From assembly GCF_003633615.1 (NCBI RefSeq), contig NZ_RBKU01000001.1:1426001-1490000 (forward strand): a stretch of DNA of 64,000 bases, in the 5' to 3' direction. A program made the translations under genes and the position numbers. This document shows positions 53,422-61,845 of this stretch, one piece after another. Under the pieces are notes generated by a model, which saw only the letters and a list, made by a program, of their open reading frames with translations, made no database searches and was not told where the DNA came from. Position 1 is the stretch's first letter. Every line of letters starts with the position of its first letter. Origin of the DNA: Mucilaginibacter gracilis (GTDB lineage Bacteria > Bacteroidota > Bacteroidia > Sphingobacteriales > Sphingobacteriaceae).

Positions 53422-54714
53422 ATGAAAAAACATTTCTTCCGGGCAATAAAAGCGATTGCGGTTTTTGTGTTATTATGCACAGTAACCACGTTGCGCGCCA
53501 ATATTAACGCTATTGAACTTAATAAAGTTGGTTATCCGCAGGGCGTACAGCCTGATATTGATTTTTTAAAAAACAACCAAGGGTTTTACAACCACTGGGT
53601 ACACAACTGGAATTATAAAGTACCAAAAAACGCTGTTATAAAAAAACTAACCGGCTTATATACCGAACTTAAAAAACTACCGGCAGGTAACATTGAAACC
53701 AACCTGCTAATTGGCGATATTGCCCACTATCTGTACAATATGGAGGTAGAAGAATATTATCAAAAAGCTATTGATTGCTATGAAGTGGCAAAAGCACTTT
53801 CGCCTACAGACTACCGGGTTTATTGGTTTTTAGGTAATCATTACGCGCTATCTGCCCGGATAGATCTTTCGTTTAATAACTACCGGCTGGCGCTGCAATA
53901 TCAACAGCTTCCGGTAGCGCACGCTTTGTTTTGGGCCGACTATGCTGTAGCTTGTACCCTGGCCAGCATGCCCGCAACTGCTTTATTTGCGGCAGAAAAA
54001 TCAAGTACCATACAGGGCGAAACATCCTATATAGAAAAAGAGTTAGCCTTTTACAAAAAGGGGGCACTACATGCTCCGCCTGTTGATACAACCATTGCAG
54101 CTAAAAACATGTGGTTTATGTATGGTACAAACAAAAGCCATGTAATACTTACCAATTGGGTGATGGGCACCAAGTTGAGTATTGATAGTACATGGGGTTT
54201 CAGGCCTAATGATTATAAAGGCGGTCAAACTTATACTATGATTACCCCTCCGCGGGCTACTGCAAAAAGCGGTCAAAAAATTGGCTTCAGTATATTAATG
54301 TTTACACGCGCTGCAAAGCCAAATCAATCATTAAGCCAGTTTATGGATTTGTTTACTGCACAATACACCAACCGCAAACCAATTAGCTTTACTGTTGGCC
54401 AGATTAAAAACGGCATTGCCTACGAAATTATTGACCCTACCCTGTATCCGCAAATTGGCGGGGGACACTCATACGCCATTGCTTTTGAACGCAGCAGACC
54501 CGCATACCCCGGTATGTTAATGGAAGACGCAGTTGAAACACCCAAAGCTAACGGGAGTGGAGATAAGATTAAATACTACGCAGATGCGCGCAAATTTAGC
54601 CGGTTTGATGGCAAACTCTATTATTTTATATTATTGGATAGCTGCGAGTTTATCAATGCAGAGTCGTTGGCAACATTTAAAGATTTTGTTGAAAATGGTG
54701 TGATTATTGAATAA
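53422..54714 (+). CDS. secreted protein with TPR-like N-terminal half, unknown
   Basis: 430 residues with a signal peptide (ends TTLRA). Residues about 95-215 form helical pairs like tetratricopeptide repeats (YYQKAIDCYEVAKALSPTDY, CALSARIDLSFNNYRLAL-type turns). The second half (about 220-430) is mixed alpha/beta with SFTVGQIKNGIAYEIIDP and IKYYADARKFSRFDGKLYYF. I recognise no family; a secreted stress or processing partner is only a guess. Convergent with gldH, 3 nt apart. Confidence 0.65.
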   Translation: MKKHFFRAIKAIAVFVLLCTVTTLRANINAIELNKVGYPQGVQPDIDFLKNNQGFYNHWVHNWNYKVPKNAVIKKLTGLYTELKKLPAGNIETNLLIGDIAHYLYNMEVEEYYQKAIDCYEVAKALSPTDYRVYWFLGNHYALSARIDLSFNNYRLALQYQQLPVAHALFWADYAVACTLASMPATALFAAEKSSTIQGETSYIEKELAFYKKGALHAPPVDTTIAAKNMWFMYGTNKSHVILTNWVMGTKLSIDSTWGFRPNDYKGGQTYTMITPPRATAKSGQKIGFSILMFTRAAKPNQSLSQFMDLFTAQYTNRKPISFTVGQIKNGIAYEIIDPTLYPQIGGGHSYAIAFERSRPAYPGMLMEDAVETPKANGSGDKIKYYADARKFSRFDGKLYYFILLDSCEFINAESLATFKDFVENGVIIE

Positions 54715-54717
54715 ACC

Positions 54718-55206
54718 CTACTCGGCCTTTTCAACCCGCAACCCAACATCGCTAACCTGGTGCAGGGGGTTATCGCGCATGTTTTGCTCTATTTCTATAC
54801 GGTATTTACCCTTAACAGGGAATTTATAACTGGTTCGGAACGGAACCTGATAGGTGTATAAATTACCCGTTCCGCGCCCTAACCATTGGCCGTCTTTATC
54901 GGCCAAGGTAAACTCGTAACGGGTAGTTTCAGTTTTTTTATCCGGGCCCACCTGGTGAATAAGTATAAAAATGTTTGAGTACTTATAATCGGGCGTAACC
55001 CGTAAATTTAGATACAGGTTGTAAGCAATTGCCGCATCGGCAATGTCAAAAACACAACTTATGCGGCTATGATAGCCCCAATTTTGATTTTCAACCTCGG
55101 TATTTTGGTCAATAATCCTATTACGGTCATGTATGCCGCAGCTGCCCAACGCCAATACCGCTATAGCAGTTAGGCAAACAATAAAGCTTTTTAAAGCCGG
55201 TTTCAT
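54718..55206 (-). CDS. gldH: gliding motility lipoprotein GldH
   Basis: 162 residues with lipobox LGSCG. The pattern VENQNWGYHSRISCVFDIAD, YNLYLNLRVTPDYKYSNIFI and GKYRIEIEQNMRDNPLHQVSDVGLRVE matches GldH, a lipoprotein needed for gliding and T9SS function in flavobacteria and kept in non-gliding relatives. Its start overlaps the ricT stop (TAATG), and the holB-ricT-gldH order is usual in Bacteroidota. Confidence 0.9.
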   Translation of the reverse strand: MKPALKSFIVCLTAIAVLALGSCGIHDRNRIIDQNTEVENQNWGYHSRISCVFDIADAAIAYNLYLNLRVTPDYKYSNIFILIHQVGPDKKTETTRYEFTLADKDGQWLGRGTGNLYTYQVPFRTSYKFPVKGKYRIEIEQNMRDNPLHQVSDVGLRVEKAE

Positions 55207-56630
55207 TATTCGTTTCCTGTTGGTTTGGGTTTGTTATTGTTGGGGTTATTAGCATTGCCGCCACCACCGCGGTTTGGCCTGTGCCTGCGGTTGTTGCGCC
55301 TGTTGGCATTATTAGCCGGCGCAACGCCGCCTTCGGTTGGTTTAGCACCCTCTATTATGTTACGAGGCTGCTGAGGCTGCCCTTGCGGCCGAGGTTGTTG
55401 CTGTTGATGCTGTTTTTGCTGCTGCTGTTGTTGGTTTGGCTTGGCAGGCCTGGCATCGGCATTAGCATTAGCTGGCCGTGCATCCTGCGAAGGCTTCCGG
55501 TTTTTATTATTGCGGTTTTTGTTGTTTTTATTTTGATTACGGTTACGGTCGTCAAGGCGGGTTAAGCTATCCTGCCCAACTACGTTTTCATAGTCAGGTT
55601 GTTTAATCAGTTCCTCTATATTAGCAAATTCGCCCAGGTCGGCAGGTATTACGCCGTCGCGGTTTTGTTTCTGAATTTCCTTTACGCGGCTTATCTCAAC
55701 CGGCACCCAGTTATCATCTTTAGGATAACTAAACCACATTATTTTTTTAAATATGTCCGTCTTTTGCAAGCGGGCATCCCCCTTTTCGGTCTTCAAATAG
55801 TTTACGTTATCGGGTATGTGTTTAAGCGCATCCATGTACGTATCCAGCTCATAGTTAAGGCAGCACTTTAGTTTACCGCACTGGCCAGCCAGTTTCAATG
55901 TATTTAACGACAGGTTTTGATACCTTGCCGCCGATGTTGAAACAGTTTTAAAATCTGTTAACCAGGTTGAGCAGCATAATTCGCGGCCGCATGAGCCTAT
56001 GCCACCAAGCCTGCTGGCTTCCTGGCGCATACCAATCTGGCGCATTTCAATCCTTATCCTAAATGATTCGGCCATGCGCTTAATCAATTCCCTAAAATCA
56101 ACCCGGCCCTCGGCAGTGTAGTAAAAAGTAGCCTTAGTTTTATCGCCCTGGTAATCAACATCGCTTATCTTCATAGATAGGCCAAGTTCAATGGCAAGCG
56201 TGCGCGCCTTGTGCATGGTTTCCCATTCCAGATCCTTTGCTATTTTCCATTTGTCCACATCCGCGGGTGTGGCTTTTCGATATATCTTTTTAGCAACGTC
56301 GGCTTCGTTTACATGGCGCTTAACCATTTGCATACGCACCAGTTCGCCAGTTATAGATACATGGCCAATATCAAACCCACCGGTGGTGGTTTCAACGGCA
56401 ACCAGTTCGCCTGCTTCCAGGTAAATATTATCCAGGTTAACAAAAAATTCCTTCCGCGAACCTTTGAATTTTACTTCAATGATTGGAAAAGGCTTATAAT
56501 TTGTTGGCATATCCATGTTAGAAAGCCAATCGTAAACATCTAATTTACTGCAACCATTAGTAAGGCAACTGCCATTACTTTTGCAGCCTGCAGGCGCACA
56601 TCCGCCTGTTGAGCAACTTCCGCATCCCAT
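55206..56630 (-). CDS. ricT: RicT-like PSP1-domain protein with long disordered tail
   Basis: 474 residues. The N-terminus has six Cys within 30 residues (MGCGSCSTGGCAPAGCKSNG...), then the PSP1 domain (about 45-280) with GSCGRELCCSTWL and CGKLKCCLNYELD. This fits RicT/YaaT, partner of RicA and RicF in an Fe-S-linked complex that affects RNase Y in Firmicutes. The final 115 residues or so are Asn/Gln/Arg-rich (KNNKNRNNKNRK, QQQQQQKQHQQQQ, RRNNRRHRPNRGGGG) and look disordered. Middle gene with holB and gldH. Confidence 0.9.
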   Translation of the reverse strand: MGCGSCSTGGCAPAGCKSNGSCLTNGCSKLDVYDWLSNMDMPTNYKPFPIIEVKFKGSRKEFFVNLDNIYLEAGELVAVETTTGGFDIGHVSITGELVRMQMVKRHVNEADVAKKIYRKATPADVDKWKIAKDLEWETMHKARTLAIELGLSMKISDVDYQGDKTKATFYYTAEGRVDFRELIKRMAESFRIRIEMRQIGMRQEASRLGGIGSCGRELCCSTWLTDFKTVSTSAARYQNLSLNTLKLAGQCGKLKCCLNYELDTYMDALKHIPDNVNYLKTEKGDARLQKTDIFKKIMWFSYPKDDNWVPVEISRVKEIQKQNRDGVIPADLGEFANIEELIKQPDYENVVGQDSLTRLDDRNRNQNKNNKNRNNKNRKPSQDARPANANADARPAKPNQQQQQQKQHQQQQPRPQGQPQQPRNIIEGAKPTEGGVAPANNANRRNNRRHRPNRGGGGNANNPNNNKPKPTGNE

Positions 56631-56633
56631 AAT

Positions 56634-57779
56634 TTAGTTCGGTATATAGTGTGTCCCTTGCGGGATCGTTTTAAATTTTAGTATCTTAACAATTTGTAAA
56701 GATACATCTAAAAATAAAATTTTCGGGTTCGCATTTCTTTCTACATGATAATGCGCTTTTTCAAGCAGTTCGCTAATGGCGGCAGCCATGGGCAAACTCA
56801 TAACCGATATCATTTTTTGCGCCGTATCCAGCTCCTTTGCCGGCAGGTGTACCAGGTTGCCGGCACCGGCCAGCAACATACAGCATTCGCGTATATAGCT
56901 TATGCCATACCGCATAAAGTTTTTTTGATTTTCGCGGCCCAGCTTTGCCAGTACATCAACAAAATCAACAATCTCTAAACCTTTATTTGAAAAACACATG
57001 CGCAGCCACTTTAAAAAATAATCGTGATAGCTGCTCTCGTCGTTGTTCAGCATAGCCAAAGCCTCGGTTAGGTTACCGTCGCTTAAAAAGGCAATTTCGG
57101 CAGCGGCGTGTTCGGTTTGGTGATGTTCGTTTATTAAATACTGTTTAACCTCGTTATCATTAAGGCAGGGTATTTTTACAAGCTGCGTGCGCGATAAAAT
57201 GGTGTTAAGTATTTGGTCCTGGTTTTGGGCCACCAGTAAAAATAAGGTATTGGGCTGCGGCTCTTCAATAATTTTGAGCAGGGCGTTACCCGTTTTATCC
57301 AGGTACTCGGGTAGCCAGAGTATTAAAATTTTATAGGCCGATTCAAACGGCTTAAAGCTTAGTTTTTTTATTATCTGGTGGCACTCGGCAATGTTAATAT
57401 TGGCTTGCTTGTTTTCGGCATCCAAATATCCGCGCCAAATATCAAGGCTAAGGTAGGGGTGCTTTATAATAGCATCGCGCCATTGTTCAATAAAACTGAG
57501 TGCGGTATCGTCTTTATGTTTAGCAAAAAAGGGGTACGAAAAATGCAGATCGGGGTGAACCAGCTTTTGATACTTGCGGCACGATGCGCATACTCCGCAC
57601 GAATCGTGGTCGCTTTTATCCTCGCACGATACATATTGGGCATAGGCTATGGCAAGTGCCAAACTACCCGAACCTTCGGGACCCAAAAATAACTGCGCAT
57701 GGCTAACCCGGTTTTCTTTAACCGTATTAATCAATCTTTGCTTGATCTCGCCCTGCCCAACTATCGAACTAAACTGCAT
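56634..57779 (-). CDS. holB: DNA polymerase III delta-prime subunit
   Basis: About 381 residues from MQFSSIVGQ. Clamp-loader AAA+ fold with QLFLGPEGSGSLALA (degenerate Walker A), a zinc module (C-x8-C-x2-C-x2-C as CEDKSDHDSCGVCASC), the NIAECHQIIKKLSFKPFESA block and EEPQPNTLFLLV. HolB helps open the sliding clamp loader. The upstream TTG (57788) is less likely than this ATG. First gene of holB-ricT-gldH, divergent from ruvX across a repeat. Confidence 0.92.
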   Translation of the reverse strand: MQFSSIVGQGEIKQRLINTVKENRVSHAQLFLGPEGSGSLALAIAYAQYVSCEDKSDHDSCGVCASCRKYQKLVHPDLHFSYPFFAKHKDDTALSFIEQWRDAIIKHPYLSLDIWRGYLDAENKQANINIAECHQIIKKLSFKPFESAYKILILWLPEYLDKTGNALLKIIEEPQPNTLFLLVAQNQDQILNTILSRTQLVKIPCLNDNEVKQYLINEHHQTEHAAAEIAFLSDGNLTEALAMLNNDESSYHDYFLKWLRMCFSNKGLEIVDFVDVLAKLGRENQKNFMRYGISYIRECCMLLAGAGNLVHLPAKELDTAQKMISVMSLPMAAAISELLEKAHYHVERNANPKILFLDVSLQIVKILKFKTIPQGTHYIPN

Positions 57780-57807
57780 TTGGTGCAAAATACTAAATTA
57801 GTATTGA

Positions 57808-57922
57808 GATATGCGTATTGCGTATTGCGATTTTTTTGATTTATGACAAAAAATAAATCGCTAAAAGCAAATAAGCTACTTTTGCATGGCGCAATACGCA
57901 TATCGCATTACGCAATACGCCC
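57808..57922. repeat. inverted repeat of iterated GCGTATTGC word, holB-ruvX gap
   Basis: Left arm 57808-57830 holds GCGTATTGC copies; right arm 57888-57922 holds the complement GCAATACGC and relatives. Between them lies an A/T-rich spacer of about 57 nt with the ruvX -7 box. The two arms fall in the presumed leaders of the two divergent genes. Confidence 0.85.
57877..57884 (+). promoter_or_regulatory. candidate -7 box for ruvX
   Basis: TACTTTTG, a full match to TAnnTTTG, 39 nt before the ATG. No TTG at the expected spacing. Its transcript would begin just before the right repeat arm. Confidence 0.45.
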
Positions 57923-57923
57923 C

Positions 57924-58334
57924 ATGAGAATAATGGCTTTTGACTACGGAACCAAACGCATTGGCATTGCCGTTACCGACCCTTTGCAAATTATTGCCAC
58001 CGGGTTAGATACCGTACACCCTAAGGATATTGTGGAATACCTAAAAAAATATTTCATAACAAACCCTGTGGAACGCTTTATTGTGGGCGAACCTAAGCAA
58101 ATGGATAATACGGCATCACAATCGGCACCGCACGTTAGGGGTTTTGTTACCATCCTCAAAAAAAACTTCCCAGATATACCCATTGAAATGTTAGACGAAC
58201 GTTTTACCTCCAAAATGGCATCGGCGGTAATTGCACAAAGCGGCATGGGTAAAATGGACAGGCGAAATAAGGAATTGGTTGATACGATTTCGGCAACTAT
58301 AATATTGCAATCTTATATGGACCGCAGATTTTAA
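57924..58334 (+). CDS. ruvX: Holliday junction resolvase-like RuvX/YqgF
   Basis: 136 residues from MRIMAFDYGTKRIG. RNase H-like fold: FDYGTKRIGIAVTDP (first Asp), VERFIVGEPKQMDNT and DERFTSKMA, then SATIILQSYMDR with the late Asp region. YqgF/RuvX has been tied to 16S rRNA 5'-end processing and to junction resolution. In-frame codons run 27 further residues upstream through the GCAATACGC repeat and are rejected. Its stop codon is the first base of the next element's left arm. Confidence 0.93.
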   Translation: MRIMAFDYGTKRIGIAVTDPLQIIATGLDTVHPKDIVEYLKKYFITNPVERFIVGEPKQMDNTASQSAPHVRGFVTILKKNFPDIPIEMLDERFTSKMASAVIAQSGMGKMDRRNKELVDTISATIILQSYMDRRF

Positions 58335-58857
58335 ATGATTTTTATGATTTCGCTGATTTGATTTTTGTGTCGTATGATATAAATAATTACACATATTTAG
58401 ATCCTAATTGATTTGTTAGATATGATAAATAATAATTACAAGCATTCGGAGCTGACTGGTAAAATTATCGGCTGTGCCATGAAGGTGCATACTCAATTAG
58501 GGAATGGTTTCCCGGAGGTTATCTACCAGCGATGCTTAGCAATTGAATTAAATAAAGCGGTTTTGCTTTTTACAAAGGAATATGAAATGCCTGTTTATTA
58601 CGATGGGATAAACGTTGGATCTCGCCGCGTTGACTTTTTGGTTGAAGATAAAATTATAGTTGAACTAAAAGCAACATCACGTTTAGAAGCTGCTCACCTT
58701 GCGCAAGCCATTAACTATCTGGAAGCTTATAACCTTGAAACAGGGCTACTTATAAACTTTGGCTCAAAAAGCCTAGAGTTCAAAAGAATCACCAACGAAA
58801 GAAAACTGAAAAATCAGATCAAATAATAAATCAATCAGCGAAATCATAAAAATCATT
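58334..58857. repeat. 25-bp perfect inverted repeat enclosing the GxxExxY gene
   Basis: Arms at 58334-58358 and 58833-58857 are exact complements over 25 nt; similarity continues outward for several more bases on each side (about 58327-58364 and 58824-58864). The arm is built from TGATTT words, such as ATGATTTTTATGATTTCG. The left arm starts in the ruvX stop codon and the right arm ends 14 nt before the methyltransferase ATG. Confidence 0.9.
58422..58826 (+). CDS. GxxExxY-family protein, PD-(D/E)xK nuclease-like
   Basis: 134 residues from MINNNYKHSELTG. The family motif is present as GFPEVIY within LGNGFPEVIYQR. Acidic and basic residues follow the PD-(D/E)xK plan: the Glu of that motif, the Asp in SRRVDFLVED, and ELK in KIIVELKATS. 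The C-terminal part (AINYLEAYNLETGLLINFG) also fits the fold. Members occur in many environmental Bacteroidota, often in several copies per genome (from memory), and have no assigned function. It sits alone in a perfect inverted repeat between ruvX and a methyltransferase. Confidence 0.9.
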   Translation: MINNNYKHSELTGKIIGCAMKVHTQLGNGFPEVIYQRCLAIELNKAVLLFTKEYEMPVYYDGINVGSRRVDFLVEDKIIVELKATSRLEAAHLAQAINYLEAYNLETGLLINFGSKSLEFKRITNERKLKNQIK

Positions 58858-58870
58858 AAAAATCAACGGT

Positions 58871-59515
58871 ATGGAGATTCTCGACCCCGCCCTGCAAGCC
58901 TATTTGGAGCAACATTGCCCTCCCGAGCCCAAAATGTTAATAACTATTAACAGGGAAACTCATTTAAAGGTGCTAAAAGCCAACATGCTTTCGGGCCATT
59001 ACCAGGGCAGGTTGTTGAGTATGTTAAGCAAAATGCTGCAACCTAAATGCATATTGGAAATAGGCACTTACACCGGCTACGCCACAATTTGCCTGGCCGA
59101 AGGCTTGGTTGAGGGCGGCGAAATACATACCATTGAAGTGAATTTGGAGATGGAAGAAATGATTAGAAAAAACTTTAAAAACTCGGGTTTTGAAGATCGT
59201 ATTTTTCCACATTTTGGCGATGCGGCGCAAATAATTTTGGAATTATCGGATAAAAATTACGATATTGTGTTTATTGACGCCGACAAAAAAAGCAATTACG
59301 CTTATTTTCAGCTCATTATAGATCAGCTAAAGCCCGGAGGGGTAATTATTGTTGACAACGTTTTGTGGAAGGGAAAGGTATATAACCAAGCAAATGATAC
59401 CGATACCCGCACAATTAGAGAGTTTAATAAATTGATTAGTACCGACGACAGGGTAGAGCAATTAATACTACCTGTTAGAGACGGAATTATGCTGATCAGA
59501 AAAAAACAACTATGA
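58871..59515 (+). CDS. class I SAM-dependent O-methyltransferase
   Basis: 214 residues. SAM-binding motif I is ILEIGTYTGYATICLAEGL, followed by TIEVNLEM, YDIVFIDADKKSNY and GGVIIVDNVLWKG, which is the catechol/caffeoyl-CoA O-methyltransferase (family 3) style with metal-binding Asp residues. Substrate unknown. The first glucosaminidase gene starts inside its stop (ATGA overlap), so they share a transcript. Confidence 0.92.
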   Translation: MEILDPALQAYLEQHCPPEPKMLITINRETHLKVLKANMLSGHYQGRLLSMLSKMLQPKCILEIGTYTGYATICLAEGLVEGGEIHTIEVNLEMEEMIRKNFKNSGFEDRIFPHFGDAAQIILELSDKNYDIVFIDADKKSNYAYFQLIIDQLKPGGVIIVDNVLWKGKVYNQANDTDTRTIREFNKLISTDDRVEQLILPVRDGIMLIRKKQL

Positions 59516-60048
59516 AAAAAACCGTACTGATTGTATTGCTTTTTATAGCCGCACAAGCCTCTGCGCAAAACACCTCAAAATCGTATATCGAAAAATTTAA
59601 AGATGATGCCATCCGCATCATGCACCAAACCGGCATCCCCGCAAGTATTACTTTAGCCATTGCCATGCACGAATCGGGCTGCGGCAACAGCGTTTTGGCC
59701 CAACATTTAAACAACCAGTTTGGCATGAAGGGCAACAGCGTTGTAGTTTATAAGCGCCGTCATAAAAGAGTGAGTACGCTTTATAAACAATACAATTCTA
59801 TTGCCGAATCGTTTGAGGATTTTGCCCGTGTAATTACAGAAAAGAAAAAATTTAGTGGCCTGAGCACCAAATTTACCCATTACGATTATTTAGGTTGGGT
59901 ACACGGCATTCAAAAAGCAGGCTATGCCAGCAGCCGCAAATGGGGCGCACAGGTTTTAAGCATCATAACCAAATACCAGCTCAACACCCTGGACGAAACG
60001 CCCGAAGCACAACCAAACCTTGCCGCGGCATTGGATGATGTGCAATAA
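59512..60048 (+). CDS. secreted glucosaminidase (FlgJ-like domain)
   Basis: 178 residues with a signal peptide (ends QASAQ). The glucosaminidase domain shows IPASITLAIAMHESGCGNS with the catalytic Glu, NNQFGMKGN and YDYLGWVHGIQKAGYASS. It cleaves peptidoglycan glycan strands. No LysM domain, unlike the next gene. It overlaps the methyltransferase and is followed 63 nt later by the paralogue. Confidence 0.9.
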   Translation: MKKTVLIVLLFIAAQASAQNTSKSYIEKFKDDAIRIMHQTGIPASITLAIAMHESGCGNSVLAQHLNNQFGMKGNSVVVYKRRHKRVSTLYKQYNSIAESFEDFARVITEKKKFSGLSTKFTHYDYLGWVHGIQKAGYASSRKWGAQVLSIITKYQLNTLDETPEAQPNLAAALDDVQ

Positions 60049-60084
60049 TTACGAAGCATCGCCAGTGTAAACAAAAGCATCTAT

Positions 60085-60092
60085 TATCTTTG
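60085..60092 (+). promoter_or_regulatory. candidate -7 box for the LysM glucosaminidase
   Basis: TATCTTTG, a full match to TAnnTTTG, 19 nt before the ATG. No TTG at the expected spacing. Confidence 0.4.
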
Positions 60093-60111
60093 CCGATAAT
60101 TAACCCTGCTT

Positions 60112-60948
60112 ATGCGAAAAATTACCTGTGCTTTGTTTGTTATTATTACTTTAGCATCGTGTTCGGCACGTAAAAAAGTTGCTACCATAAGCAGCGGCCA
60201 GGCCAGGCACAATAACCAGGAGATACAAAAAGAACACCAGGCTGCAATTGGCAATTACCCCACCTATACCGCCGACCAATACATACAACGTTTTAAAAAA
60301 ATTGCCATACAAGAAATGAACGCTTATGGCGTGCCGGCAAGTATTACACTGGCGCAGGGTTTATTTGAATCGGGCAACGGCAACGGCGATTTGGCGCGTA
60401 TAGCCAACAACCACTTTGGTATTAAATGCACCAGCGATTGGAAAGGCAAAAGCTATTATAAAAACGACGACCAGGTAAACGATTGTTTCCGCGTTTATGA
60501 TAACCCGGAAGATTCTTTCAGAGACCATTCCAACTTTTTGAAACGTAAACGTTACGCTTCGCTTTTTGAATTGGATAAAAACGACTACATGGGCTGGGCC
60601 AACGGCTTAAAGGCTGCCGGTTATGCTACCAACCCTAAATATCCGCAGTTACTTATTGCCGTTATTGAAAAATATAACCTCGATCAGTACGACAGGCCTG
60701 AAGGCGAAGTGCAAAAAATTAAACGCGAAGACCGTGTGCTTACGCAGATCAATCAAAATATCGGCAAAAGCGTGAAAGATTCTATTATTTCCCAAACCCC
60801 AACCGATAAATTATACACTGTAAAACAAGGCGACACACTTTACAACATTTCTAAACGTTTTGGGTTAACTGTTGACGAACTTAAGGCGTTAAACAACATG
60901 GCCGATAACAATATCAAACTTGGCCAAAAACTTGTTGTTGTAAAGTAA
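60112..60948 (+). CDS. glucosaminidase lipoprotein with LysM domain
   Basis: 278 residues with lipobox LASCSA. The glucosaminidase domain (about 55-205) has VPASITLAQGLFESGNGNGD (catalytic Glu), NNHFGIKC and DYMGWANGLKAAGYAT; a C-terminal LysM (about 233-278) reads YTVKQGDTLYNISKRFGLT, which binds glycan. It is a paralogue of the preceding gene, but lipid-anchored and with a LysM domain added, so the two may act at different sites or on different substrates. Confidence 0.93.
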   Translation: MRKITCALFVIITLASCSARKKVATISSGQARHNNQEIQKEHQAAIGNYPTYTADQYIQRFKKIAIQEMNAYGVPASITLAQGLFESGNGNGDLARIANNHFGIKCTSDWKGKSYYKNDDQVNDCFRVYDNPEDSFRDHSNFLKRKRYASLFELDKNDYMGWANGLKAAGYATNPKYPQLLIAVIEKYNLDQYDRPEGEVQKIKREDRVLTQINQNIGKSVKDSIISQTPTDKLYTVKQGDTLYNISKRFGLTVDELKALNNMADNNIKLGQKLVVVK

Positions 60949-61010
60949 GGGGTGTTAATTTTTGTTAAAGTTATGACAATTAAGGGCAGAACGATTAGCT
61001 TTATTCCACA

Positions 61011-61757
61011 ATGAAAACATGGCTGATCATTATTTTATTGAGTATCAACCTATCGGTAGCTTTTAGCCAGTCAAAAACTATCGACGGTATTGTGTTTGAT
61101 AACAACACCAAAGAGCGTATTGCCAAAGTAAATATTGTTAACCTAAGCACAAAGGCCAGTATTTATAATAATTTAAAAGCCGAGTTTAAACTACCCGCAC
61201 AAAAAGGCGATTTGCTGGTATTCTATAAAGAAGGCTTTTTTAATGATACCATCAAACTTAAAGACGAAACATCCCTACTGGTTTATTTAAAGCGCACCAG
61301 TATACCGCTAAAGCCGGTGTACATTACAGGCCGCTTTTTAGCACCACAAAACCAGTTAGAGATTAATAAAAAGTTATACAACAAGGCTTATGGCTCACTG
61401 GCCAATCATGATTTATTGAGTTTTGGCTCGGGCGGTGTTGGCTTAAGTATTGATGCCTTGTACAATATGTTAAGCCGCGAGGGCCGTAATGCCACACGCT
61501 TGCGCGAAGATATTGACCGCGAATACCACCAAAGCATTATTGATAGCCGTTTTAACAGCACCCTGGTGGCATCGGTAACCGGTTTAAAAGACCCACAGCT
61601 TACCGATTTTATGTTTAAATACCGCCCCGGCTACTATTTTGCAACCGAAGCTACCGATTACGAATTTATTAAATACATACGTAACAATTACCGGCACTAC
61701 CAGCGCAACCCCGATGCATATTCGTTACAGCACCTGTACATAAACGAGGTTAAGTAA
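61011..61757 (+). CDS. secreted protein with CarboxypepD_reg-like domain
   Basis: 248 residues with a signal peptide (ends SVAFSQ). Residues about 22-95 (KTIDGIVFDNNTKERIAKVNIVN ... LVYLKRT) form the carboxypeptidase regulatory-like beta sandwich common at the N-terminus of SusC-type receptors. The rest (PLKPVYITGRFLAPQNQLEINK onward) is helical, rich in Arg/Tyr, and not recognised. No TonB-dependent barrel follows, so it is a stand-alone form. 62 nt after the LysM gene. Confidence 0.75.
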   Translation: MKTWLIIILLSINLSVAFSQSKTIDGIVFDNNTKERIAKVNIVNLSTKASIYNNLKAEFKLPAQKGDLLVFYKEGFFNDTIKLKDETSLLVYLKRTSIPLKPVYITGRFLAPQNQLEINKKLYNKAYGSLANHDLLSFGSGGVGLSIDALYNMLSREGRNATRLREDIDREYHQSIIDSRFNSTLVASVTGLKDPQLTDFMFKYRPGYYFATEATDYEFIKYIRNNYRHYQRNPDAYSLQHLYINEVK

Positions 61758-61845
61758 ACATTTTTTTACAAAACGCAATACTATTAAGTGCTCTCCGTTT
61801 TAAAATTACGATGTTGATTTTAAAAAAAATGCTTTTATTTGCCTC

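Noticed and set aside
57843..57923. Longer ruvX start 27 codons upstream
   Set aside because: The extra residues are encoded by the repeat arm and the RNase H fold begins at MRIMAFDYG.
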